In this document: one piece after another, positions 6,397-13,374 of the stretch
How the letters are laid out: each line of letters starts with the position of its first letter
How positions within the stretch are numbered: position 1 is the stretch's first letter
Source: an uncultured Clostridia bacterium
GTDB taxonomy: Bacteria > Bacillota > Clostridia > UBA1381 > UBA9506
Assembly (NCBI GenBank): GCA_944393605.1
Contig: CALYAO010000022.1
Span: forward strand, 1 to 58,356
Direction: 5' to 3'
DNA: 58,356 nt
Program-made: the position numbers and the translations under genes
Notes under the pieces: generated by a model
What the model was told of the DNA's origin: nothing
Seen by the model: the letters and a program-made list of their open reading frames with translations, nothing else
Databases searched by the model: none

Positions 6397-6765
6397 ATGC
6401 GGCATTTTATCTATGTGCAGGGTCAAAAGGTCTACGTGAGTGATGAGATTTACAAGGAATATCGGCGTATAACCAATCACGAACAATATATGGCTCGCAA
6501 GGCACAACAACGTGAGACCAAGCTCACAGAGAATATTTCTGCCCCAGAATCCATTGAAGATGGCTATATTGAAATGATACTACATCAAAAACTCCATCAA
6601 GGGATACGCCAGCTCAGTGCAAACGAAAAGCACATTATCTTCGAGTCGTTTTACAAGCAGCGCAGCGATAGTGAGCTGGCGCGGGAGCTCGGAGTCCCCA
6701 GAACGACCCTACAATACCAAAAACATAAAATATACGAAAAGCTCAGGGCTTTTTTGGAGATGTAA
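6397..6765 (+). CDS. Sigma-70 region-4-like DNA-binding protein
   Basis: 122-aa protein. The N-terminal part begins HFIYVQGQKVYVSDEIYKEYRR, as in small sigma-like ORFs of Firmicutes conjugative elements. The C-terminal part (about 68-120) has a helix-turn-helix of sigma region 4 type (LSANEKHIIFESFYKQRSD ... ELARELGVPRTTLQYQKHKIYEKL). No region 2 is seen, so it would act as a regulator rather than a full sigma factor. The ribosome site lies in the 3' arm of a 16-bp hairpin, so translation or read-through is probably controlled. It is the gene usually found just upstream of the mobilisation region in such elements, but no relaxase follows here. Confidence 0.7.
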   Translation: MRHFIYVQGQKVYVSDEIYKEYRRITNHEQYMARKAQQRETKLTENISAPESIEDGYIEMILHQKLHQGIRQLSANEKHIIFESFYKQRSDSELARELGVPRTTLQYQKHKIYEKLRAFLEM

Positions 6766-7222
6766 CTTTTTTTCGGCAGAGTGACCTTTTATGTTAGTGT
6801 TATAAGTGAGAGGGATTTTTCCATTGCACCTTGACAACCGAATAGATACCCCGGACACATTCGCCATGCAGCGAGCAAACCGTGCGGCCGCCAAGACTTT
6901 TCCAAATGAGAACGAGCGAGCAAGCCGCAAGCGGTCAGGGTGGACTGGCACCCACCCGCGACAACCTGCATGGCCTATCATGATACTTGCGTCTGCCCTA
7001 GCTTGGGGACGCCCCGCCATCAGCATGGAGGGAGCTGCGCGCTATGGACCGTTGCCAGCGGCGTCCGGGATGTTGCATTGACAATAGAATTTGCCGGCGG
7101 ACTTTCCTGTCCGCCGCATGATTGTATGGTCAACTTACAAACAATCTACACCAGGTCGTTTGTCAGAATAATGATTCGCCACGATTCATATAGTGTAAGA
7201 GTAATTGTATAAAGGGGGAGTC
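6766..7222. other. Gene-free stretch before the recombinase module
   Basis: A 457-bp stretch without a supportable gene, more GC-rich in its middle than its surroundings. It holds a perfect 7-bp hairpin GGCGGAC / GTCCGCC (7096-7115) with a hexanucleotide loop. The overlapping open frames on both strands lack ribosome sites. In related elements mobilisation genes or a transfer origin lie after the sigma-like ORF, so this may be the scar of a deletion or a transfer-origin-type sequence. I cannot identify a nick site. Confidence 0.35.
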
Positions 7223-7375
7223 ATGATGCCTGAACAAACCAATCAGCCAAAAATAACCAGTATCTTCCGAAGTGGCGAAAGCACTACCACACAAACACAG
7301 TTCACCAATATGTGGATTACACTGATTAACACATTGGAACGGAGTAAAAATTTCAATCTCCCCAAACAATCGTGA
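7223..7375 (+). CDS. Small protein upstream of the serine recombinase
   Basis: 50-aa ORF (MMPEQTNQPKI ... IFRSGES ... FTNMWITLINTLERSK) preceded by AAAGGGGGAG. The ATG at 7226 has better spacing to that site than the one at 7223. The C-terminal helix FTNMWITLINTLERSK resembles short conserved proteins that I recall being encoded directly before resolvase-type recombinases in Firmicutes; their role is unknown. Its stop codon overlaps the -35 box of the recombinase promoter, so the two are organised together. Confidence 0.65.
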   Translation: MMPEQTNQPKITSIFRSGESTTTQTQFTNMWITLINTLERSKNFNLPKQS

Positions 7376-7419
7376 CAAGCTATTTACTGTATGGTATAAT
7401 AATACAGAAAACAGCTTGT
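7372..7419 (+). promoter_or_regulatory. Recombinase promoter inside nested inverted repeats
   Basis: GTGACA (7372-7377), a 17-bp spacer and TATAAT (7395-7400) form a good promoter. It is wrapped by two nested repeats: ACAAGCT (7375-7381) with AGCTTGT (7413-7419), and CTGTAT (7387-7392) with ATACAG (7402-7407). This may be an operator or a recombinase binding site. Confidence 0.65.
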
Positions 7420-7445
7420 TCCATCTCTGAAAAGGAGAGAGGATT

Positions 7446-8999
7446 ATGAAGGTAGCAATCTACTGCCGCTTATCGGAAGAAGATCGGAACAAGCAACTCG
7501 AAACAGATGATAGCAAAAGCATACAAAACCAAAAGACTATGCTGCTGCAATACGCAATGGAACAGGGGTGGGAACTTTACAACATTTACAGCGACGATGA
7601 CTACACCGGCTCAGACCGCCGTCGGCCAGCGTTTAACCGTTTGTTAAAAGACGCCGAGCAACACAGGTTTGATATTGTGCTCTGCAAAACGCAATCCCGA
7701 TTCACCCGTGAACTGGAACTGGTAGAAAAATACATCCATGGGTTATTCCCGATTTGGGGGATTCGCTTCATCAGTATTGTAGACAATGCAGATACTGCCA
7801 ACAAGGGCAACAAGAAATCCCGTCAAATCAATGGGCTCGTCAATGAATGGTACCTAGAGGATATGTCCGAAAACATCCGCAGTGTGCTGACCAACCGGCG
7901 GCAAAACGGATTCCACATCGGCGCCTTTGCGCTCTATGGTTACAAAAAAGACCCCAACCAAAAAGGGCATTTGATTGTGGACGAGGAAGCCGCATCTGTT
8001 GTCCGGGAAGTGTTTACCTTATTCTCACAAGGGTACGGTAAAACTGCGATTGCCCGCATGCTAAACGACCGGGGCATCCCCAACCCAACGGAATATAAGC
8101 GTCTTCATGGCCTGCGTTACCAACCGCCGAAAATGAAAAACAGTACGCTTTGGAAATACTCCGCTATTGCTAGTATGCTAAGCAATGAAATCTATATCGG
8201 TAATATGGTACAAGGGAAATATGGCAGCATATCCTACAAAACCAAGCAAAACAAACCGCGCCCCAAAAGCGAATGGTACATCGTAGAGGGTACGCACGAG
8301 CCCATTATTGACAAAGAGCTATGGGACAGGGTGCAGCAGCTGATTGCACAGAAGGCAAAGCCATTTTCCGCTGGAACCATTGGCCTGTTTGCAAGAAAGG
8401 CCCGGTGCGCTTACTGTGGGTATGTCATGTGTTCTTCCAAAAGCCATGACTTGCATTATTTGCGATGTTCCAATCGCCATGTGGCAAAAGATGCCTGTGT
8501 AGGCTCCTTTATACCCGTAAAGCGGCTGGAACAACTCGTAATTGCAGAGCTGAACCGGTTATCTGCGGCATATCTGGACACAGACCAGCTTGCGCAGAAT
8601 ATCCAGTTTACCAATACCTTGCAAGAACAAAAAGAACACCTGGCCGCTAGTATCGCAACGTATCAAAAAAAGGTCCAAGAGTATTCCAGTGGGATTCAGG
8701 GGCTCTATCTAGATAAGGTAAAAGGGCTCATATCCGAAGCCGATTATTTAGCGTTTTCCAAAAATTTCACCACCGAGCGAGCCCGTCTCATGCACCTGAT
8801 AGAAGAATCGGAAAAACAGATGGTGCAGCTTACAGATAAGCAGGAAAAGGGGGACTATCGCCGCGCATTGATTATGCAATATACCAATTTAGATCATCTG
8901 ACGCGCGAAATGGTGGATCTGCTCATTGATTACATATCGGTCGGCAGACGAATCCCAGGCACGCAGGATGTGCCCATTGAAATCCACTGGAACTTTTAA
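7446..8999 (+). CDS. Large serine recombinase (integrase/excisionase of the element)
   Basis: 517-aa site-specific recombinase. The resolvase catalytic domain (about 1-150) has the nucleophile Ser10 in YCRLS and the helper arginines (SRFTRELE). It is followed by a recombinase DNA-binding domain (about 165-300: GAFALYGYKK ... AIARMLNDRGIPNP), a zinc ribbon (about 318-360: CAYCGYVMC ... C), and a coiled-coil region (about 385-450). It cuts and rejoins att sites through a 5' phosphoserine link. It is transcribed toward the right end of the element and stops 7 bp before the broken cotJC frame, as expected for an integrase next to its attachment site. The ribosome site is AAAGGAGAGGATT. Confidence 0.95.
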   Translation: MKVAIYCRLSEEDRNKQLETDDSKSIQNQKTMLLQYAMEQGWELYNIYSDDDYTGSDRRRPAFNRLLKDAEQHRFDIVLCKTQSRFTRELELVEKYIHGLFPIWGIRFISIVDNADTANKGNKKSRQINGLVNEWYLEDMSENIRSVLTNRRQNGFHIGAFALYGYKKDPNQKGHLIVDEEAASVVREVFTLFSQGYGKTAIARMLNDRGIPNPTEYKRLHGLRYQPPKMKNSTLWKYSAIASMLSNEIYIGNMVQGKYGSISYKTKQNKPRPKSEWYIVEGTHEPIIDKELWDRVQQLIAQKAKPFSAGTIGLFARKARCAYCGYVMCSSKSHDLHYLRCSNRHVAKDACVGSFIPVKRLEQLVIAELNRLSAAYLDTDQLAQNIQFTNTLQEQKEHLAASIATYQKKVQEYSSGIQGLYLDKVKGLISEADYLAFSKNFTTERARLMHLIEESEKQMVQLTDKQEKGDYRRALIMQYTNLDHLTREMVDLLIDYISVGRRIPGTQDVPIEIHWNF

Positions 9000-9006
9000 G
9001 TTGCTC

Positions 9007-9282
9007 TTATGCAATTGCAGCATCGGCAGCCAAATCTTCCACCAGGTCCGCAATGGGATCTCCCTTGGAGCCAATGGACATGGACGTATTTGCCTGTCCG
9101 CCGGCCGAAACGGGCCAAACGCCTTTTGCGTGGTCAATATAATAGGCCGCAAAGGGACTGCCCTCAATCTGCGTCGTTGTCGCATTCTTCGTAAGTTGAT
9201 GCACCAAGGTCCCAACCATTTCCAAATGCGCCAGTTCCTCGGTCCCTACCGGAGGGTCACAGCGGCGCATGGAACGCACAAA
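9007..9282 (-). pseudogene. cotJC: cotJC (manganese-catalase-like spore coat protein) fragment at the integration junction
   Basis: The minus-strand frame reads GTEELAHLEMVGTLVHQL ... IEGSPFAAYYIDH ... SKGDPIADLVEDLAAD, a clear match to the middle of CotJC/manganese catalase family spore-coat proteins. Both ends are lost. The N-terminal part upstream of GTEELAHLE does not look like CotJC, and after EDLAAD the family continues EQKAR..., whereas here four residues lead to a stop next to the recombinase gene. The C-terminal half is not in the window. I read it as a coat gene cut by integration and then decayed or rearranged on its other side. Confidence 0.75.
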
Positions 9283-9445
9283 GCCTTGTCCCATGCGGGT
9301 TTGCGGGCACGGATGAGGCGGAAAATGGAAATGTGCGAAAACCAAACTGTCTGTTTTCCTTCACGCTGAAAAGCAAGATCCGTTCCACCAGGACTCTTTG
9401 GCAGATGGATGTCTTGGCTGCCCTGCCGGAAGGGAGAAACGGGAA

Positions 9446-9838
9446 ATGAGCGAGATGCTGGATTTGCTGCTGTCCTCTTTCGATGACCTGTTTTCTGCCG
9501 AAGAGCAGCAGCAAGAGCAGAAGCTGAAACGGGTGCAGAAAATCCCGATGACGAGGCTGGAACCTTTTCAAAACCACCCCTTCAAGATCTCGCAGGATAA
9601 AGAAATAAACAGGCTGTGCTGGAGCATGAAAGAATACGGCGTGCTCTTCCCGCTGATGACAAGGTCGGCAAAGGAAGCTGCGCACAACCGGATGGAGCTT
9701 CTTACCCGGCAGATGGCCAAAGCACAGGGGATGACCGAAGAGCGCAAAGCCGACTGCCAGATGGAATGGGTTGGCCGGATGAACAATATCCGCAGCGCGG
9801 CGAAGGAAATCATCCGGGAAGAATTGATTTTCGCATAA
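9446..9838 (+). pseudogene. Chimeric ORF: ParB-like N-terminus joined to a TnpV C-terminus
   Basis: 130-codon ORF starting ATG after GGAAGGGAGAAACGGGAA. Residues about 1-70 look like the start of a ParB/Spo0J-type protein (VQKIPMTRLEPFQNHPFKI ... SMKEYGVLFPL). From about residue 72 it switches to the end of the transposon protein TnpV (LTRQMAKAQGMTEERKADCQ ... EWVGRMNNIR ... EIIREELIFA). Each half stops where its family would continue. It is most likely a deletion scar that fused two element genes in frame, marking this spot as a graveyard of mobile DNA. Whether the fusion is expressed is unknown. Confidence 0.65.
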
Positions 9839-9871
9839 AAATACCGTCTGCAATGCAAATATTACAGACAG
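9834..9871 (-). terminator. Terminator of the ArsR/nitroreductase operon
   Basis: The arms CCGTCTG (9844-9850) and CAGACAG (9864-9870) are followed on the minus strand by TATTTTTATG. It lies just past the nitroreductase stop codon. Confidence 0.65.
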
Positions 9872-9882
9872 TAATCTCCTTT

Positions 9883-10557
9883 TTATCTTGCCCAAGTAAC
9901 ATTTTCTTTTCCTGCACCGGCCTCAAAATGGTATTTGACGATACCCAAATCTGTTTTGGAATAAAAGCCGCCCAGGGATTTTGCCGTGACCGTGTTCCCG
10001 CTGAGAGAAACCATAAATTTCTGCTGATTCATGGCCGTGGGGGCCAGCATAGCCGCCTCCATGCCCTTGCGGAACCAGGCCGGCATCGCGCCTTCCACCT
10101 GGCAGAGGGCCTCCATCGGCTTACTCTTATGGGCGACACCCTGTGTGGCCCCGTAGCCCAAGGACAACACGCACACCAGCTTTTCCCCGGGGGCGATGGT
10201 GCAGCGGCTCTTGGCCGCCCCTTTGCCAAAGGTCATGGCCACCCAGCAGGTGTTCAGCCCCAGTGTCTGAGCCAGCAGAACCAGCCGTTCCCCGTAATAG
10301 CCAAGTTTTTCCTCCAAACCGGCGCCTTTTTTCCCGATGAGGGCAATGTAGTTCTGCACGCCCGAAAACTTGCCATAGTGGGCCATGAAGCTGTCAAAGG
10401 CCTTGGGCTCGTCTGTCACCAACTGGATATGCAGGCCGCCCTCTTTGTTGCAGGCATCGATCTCTTTTTGCAGAGCTTGGATAGCCTCCGGTTTCAGCGG
10501 GGTATCCTTGTAGCTGCGCACCGAGTGACGGGCTTGTATGGCTTCTAAAATCGTCAT
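9883..10557 (-). CDS. Nitroreductase-family protein (TM1586-like)
   Basis: 224-aa flavin reductase-fold protein. The N-terminus (ILEAIQARHSVRSYKDTPLKPE) carries the R-x-S-x-R FMN phosphate motif of nitroreductases. The central GYYGERLVLLAQTLGLNTCWVAMTFG and the C-terminal MLAPTAMNQQKFMVSL, where the family usually has APSA-x-N-x-Q, fit the TM1586-type branch, in which two tandem half-domains make one FMN site. It would reduce nitro or quinone-like compounds with NAD(P)H; the real substrate is unknown. The start is the ATG at 10557 with AAAGGATGA upstream. It lies 13 bp behind the arsR-like gene, so it is probably derepressed by that regulator's ligand. Confidence 0.85.
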   Translation of the reverse strand: MTILEAIQARHSVRSYKDTPLKPEAIQALQKEIDACNKEGGLHIQLVTDEPKAFDSFMAHYGKFSGVQNYIALIGKKGAGLEEKLGYYGERLVLLAQTLGLNTCWVAMTFGKGAAKSRCTIAPGEKLVCVLSLGYGATQGVAHKSKPMEALCQVEGAMPAWFRKGMEAAMLAPTAMNQQKFMVSLSGNTVTAKSLGGFYSKTDLGIVKYHFEAGAGKENVTWAR

Positions 10558-10570
10558 GACAATCATCCTT

Positions 10571-10936
10571 TCATGCTTCCAAATGGGGGTAATGGGCCCG
10601 TGCGGCATCCTGTGCCACCTGGCACACGTGATCCACCAGCGCCTTGATCTCACTCCACTTGCCCAGGTTGGCATCCACATAGTAATAATTCATGGTGCCC
10701 TGGCGGTGGACATTGACCAGCCCGGCGTCCTTGAGGATACGCAGGTGGTGGGACACAGCCGGACGGGAAAGATGGGTACGCTTGGTGATTTCGGGCACAC
10801 GCATCCCCACCGTTTCGTACTCCAGCAGGGCGATAAAGATCTGCTGGCGGGTTTCATCCCCCAGCGCCACAAAGAAACTTTGCAGTGCCTTGAATTCTTC
10901 CGCCAGGGACTGTCGCTGTGCTCTGCATTCGTCCAT
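10571..10936 (-). CDS. ArsR/SmtB-family repressor
   Basis: 121-aa winged-helix protein (FFVALGDETRQQIFIALLEY ... VPEITKRTHLSRPAVSHHLRILKDAGLVNVHRQGTMNYYYVD). The recognition helix SRPAVSHHLRIL is typical of the family. The CxC alpha-3 metal site (ELCVC) is absent, since the helix reads VPEITKR, so it more likely senses an organic or redox ligand than a metal. The second ATG (10936) has GGAGG 6 nt upstream, the first (10942) none. It starts the operon with the nitroreductase, and an inverted repeat overlaps its -10 box. Confidence 0.9.
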   Translation of the reverse strand: MDECRAQRQSLAEEFKALQSFFVALGDETRQQIFIALLEYETVGMRVPEITKRTHLSRPAVSHHLRILKDAGLVNVHRQGTMNYYYVDANLGKWSEIKALVDHVCQVAQDAARAHYPHLEA

Positions 10937-10970
10937 ACCCATCCTCCTTTGCAGGCAAATGCAATATGCC

Positions 10971-10998
10971 TAATGGTTTAAACCCTTGAACCATTATA
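10971..10998 (-). promoter_or_regulatory. Operator and -10 box of the ArsR-like gene
   Basis: The inverted repeat TAATGGTT (10971-10978) / AACCATTA (10989-10996) overlaps a minus-strand TATAAT (10993-10998). A repressor bound here would block transcription of its own operon. Confidence 0.7.
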
Positions 10999-11153
10999 AC
11001 ACAGATTTCTCCTTTTGATGCATTGGGTAAGAAAATCGAGACGAATGGTTTGCTGGTTCGATCATGCTTGATGATTCGTACCGAATAGCGTATGATAATT
11101 GCAGAAGTGATTTGCATGGAAAAACGGTTGGCGAAAATCCATGCAACAGTTGT

Positions 11154-11183
11154 AAAAAAAGCCCGGCAAAAGCCGGGCTTTTT
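11154..11183. terminator. Strong bidirectional terminator behind the GH39-like gene
   Basis: AAAAAAA-GCCCGGC-AAAA-GCCGGGC-TTTTT is a perfect 7-bp GC stem with A/T tracts on both sides. It lies 13 bp past the GH39-like stop codon and ends that leftward operon. Confidence 0.9.
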
Positions 11184-11196
11184 GCATGTTTTCCAT

Positions 11197-13353
11197 CTAC
11201 TCCACAACATCCGTCAGTGGCTGAATGGTACCCAATCCATCCCACAAGAACAGCCGCCCTTTGACGGCGCCATCCGTCATCTGGATGCCCGGCAGCTCCT
11301 CTATGCGGTCCGTCACGCCGTCGGGGAGGTCCCATTCCACCACCGAAAGGTCCACCAGCGTATCCGCCGCGTCAAACGTGGCCAAGATGCCGCAGACAGC
11401 CTGCATCTGCCCCGAGGTATTGCTCATGCGGACGCTCGCATGCAGCATATCGCCGTCCAGCCGCAAGTCCCCTTGGACCGTAAGCGCCGGGGGCACATCC
11501 CGCGTCACCGTCACGCGACGAATATATTCCGATACGCCGCCGTCCGCCCCGTACAGGCGAAAATCTGCGCCATAACTCTTGCTGGCGCGGAAGTCCGCAT
11601 CCTCCAGGTGGATGGTGACGCTTTTCCAAGTCTGGGTGTCCGTCTTATCCCAGCTGATGGTTTTGTAAGCATCCCCCTCGGTAGAAACGTACTGCAGCTG
11701 GATGGCATCTGTCCCCGCATCCCAGTAGTCAATCCGAATGGTCAGATGGGTATCCCCCGATTTGGCGACGCCTTTTCCCGTCACAAAATACATATACTTG
11801 CCTTTCGGGATCTCCCGGCAGGCACGTCCGTCCTGCTCGGCAGGCGGATTGTATGCCTCATTGCCCGCGTCGGCTGCCACAATGTGTTCCAGCTTGGAAT
11901 ACCGATTGGTCTCCCCCAGCAGGCATGCGCCCTGTCGGTCGGGCGACCGCAGCGTCACCTTCTGGATGGCAGTTTCCCCTGAAACCGCAAGGATGCGCAA
12001 GTCCGCGCCATCTGCCAGCCGGTTGGCAAACCAAAAATCCGGAAGCGCAACCGTCACCGTATGGGACTTGCCGTCCCCGCTGCCGCTTTGCTCAGCCGTC
12101 AGCATATTTGGGCCCTGCACCCCATCGTACAGGATCTGCCAGGCGCCGCCGCGGTCGATATACGTCACATCGGCATACACCGTATCATACAGTCCCTCCT
12201 CGGCACGGTACAGCCAGCTGTCATTGACATACAGCGGCAGTCCTTCCCCTGCCTGCAGGGATACGGTTCCGTCTTGGACGGCCGCGCTGCCCGAGGTCAG
12301 CGTCCGATACTGCCGGTCGTCCTGGGAGGCCTGTGCCTCCCACGCAAAGTCCGTCTCCGCACCGTCTAAAGCATCAAAATGATACAGCGCATCCAGCGGC
12401 AGGACTTCGCTCGTGGTCAGGCCAAAGTTGTCTTCGGACACATTGTTTGTAGTCGTGTTGGAAAAGCAGTACCAAAAAATGCGTTCAATGTCCGGAAACC
12501 GCTTAAATAGCGCATACACCTGCTCGGCCATATCCGCCTTGGCGGCCTCTTTTGCGGAGTCGCCTGCGGTGGAATACCCCGTTTCCGTCACCCAAATCTT
12601 CTTGCCTTCAAACTTGGGCGCATGCTTTTCCATTAAGTACAGCAGGCCTTCCAGCTTTTGCAGCATACGAGGCGTATTGACGTATGCGTGCAGATTCATC
12701 ACATCAAACGTGTTCTCCACGCCGTCGATGGCTGCAAAGCGGTCAAACCAGGAACCGTCCCCAAAATTGCCGTCATAAAAACAGAGTCCCCCCAAAAGGA
12801 CACGGTTGGCCGGGTCTGCCGCTTTGATCACCGGATATGCCTTTTGCATGAGTGTTGCGAAATCTTCCACCGAGTCCCGCCAAAAAATCTCCGAATCGGG
12901 CTCGTTCCAAACCTCCCAGGAGGTGATCTTCCCCTTGTATCGGTTGGTCACAAAGGCGACAAACTCCTCCCAGTCCGCCCAGTCGGCGGGTTTATACTTC
13001 CAAGGTTTGTCCGCATTGGGCGCAGAAGAGGCCCAAACCGCTGTATAGCCAATGATGAAATGGATGTTGATCCCTGCATTCGTCAGTTTATCCACAATGC
13101 CATCCATTTTTTGGAGGAACTCTGTCGAATAGGTATCGCGAGTGGGTTCAAACAGGTTCCAATCGGGCGAAATACGAATCCATTTCACGCCCGACGCAAT
13201 AAGTTTATCACAGTACCCCTCCCAGTCATCCACCAAATGTGGAACGGCACAGACGCCAAAATAGTCCGCATCCGCGGCCGATGCCGGGAGCGGCACCTGC
13301 CACATCCCCACAAACACCAGGAAGGCGCACAGCCACCCGATATACCGTCTCAT
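11197..13353 (-). CDS. Secreted clan GH-A glycoside hydrolase, GH39-like
   Basis: 718-aa exported protein with signal peptide (RRYIGWLCAFLVFVGMWQVPLPASAADA). The catalytic (beta/alpha)8 barrel (about 30-345) has the clan GH-A pair: acid/base Glu151 in EVWNEPD and nucleophile Glu257 in WVTETGYS. Both, with the opening GVKWIRISPDWNLFEP, resemble GH39 xylosidase/iduronidase-type enzymes. Two beta-sandwich regions follow (about 355-520 and 520-718), probably carbohydrate-binding. No anchor is seen, so it is free or bound through the module partner encoded 21 bp upstream. The ribosome site is GGGAGGAACATCT. The substrate bond is unknown. Confidence 0.85.
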   Translation of the reverse strand: MRRYIGWLCAFLVFVGMWQVPLPASAADADYFGVCAVPHLVDDWEGYCDKLIASGVKWIRISPDWNLFEPTRDTYSTEFLQKMDGIVDKLTNAGINIHFIIGYTAVWASSAPNADKPWKYKPADWADWEEFVAFVTNRYKGKITSWEVWNEPDSEIFWRDSVEDFATLMQKAYPVIKAADPANRVLLGGLCFYDGNFGDGSWFDRFAAIDGVENTFDVMNLHAYVNTPRMLQKLEGLLYLMEKHAPKFEGKKIWVTETGYSTAGDSAKEAAKADMAEQVYALFKRFPDIERIFWYCFSNTTTNNVSEDNFGLTTSEVLPLDALYHFDALDGAETDFAWEAQASQDDRQYRTLTSGSAAVQDGTVSLQAGEGLPLYVNDSWLYRAEEGLYDTVYADVTYIDRGGAWQILYDGVQGPNMLTAEQSGSGDGKSHTVTVALPDFWFANRLADGADLRILAVSGETAIQKVTLRSPDRQGACLLGETNRYSKLEHIVAADAGNEAYNPPAEQDGRACREIPKGKYMYFVTGKGVAKSGDTHLTIRIDYWDAGTDAIQLQYVSTEGDAYKTISWDKTDTQTWKSVTIHLEDADFRASKSYGADFRLYGADGGVSEYIRRVTVTRDVPPALTVQGDLRLDGDMLHASVRMSNTSGQMQAVCGILATFDAADTLVDLSVVEWDLPDGVTDRIEELPGIQMTDGAVKGRLFLWDGLGTIQPLTDVVE

Positions 13354-13374
13354 AGATGTTCCTCCCGTGTATTG

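Larger units (their letters stand above)
1..9009. mobile_element. Right-hand part of a probable integrative element
   Basis: This stretch is richer in A/T than the DNA from 9.9 kb onward and carries genes typical of integrative elements: an ECF sigma/anti-sigma cassette, four XRE regulators, a ribbon-helix-helix protein, a toxin-antitoxin pair, a sigma-like ORF and, at its right end, a large serine recombinase transcribed outward. The recombinase stop lies 7 bp from the stop of a broken cotJC reading frame, which looks like the attachment junction. The left end and any conjugation genes lie outside the window, so whether it is conjugative, merely mobilizable or decayed cannot be decided. The boundary positions are inferred. 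Confidence 0.5.

Noticed and set aside
9616-10548. 310-codon plus-strand frame opposite the nitroreductase
   Set aside because: Antisense shadow; the minus frame encodes a recognisable flavin reductase-fold protein.
10971-10996. AATGGTTTAAA near the ArsR-like gene as a sixth regulon site
   Set aside because: It lacks the GCAC part and the 33-bp spacing to a -10 box, and forms a symmetric ArsR-type operator instead.
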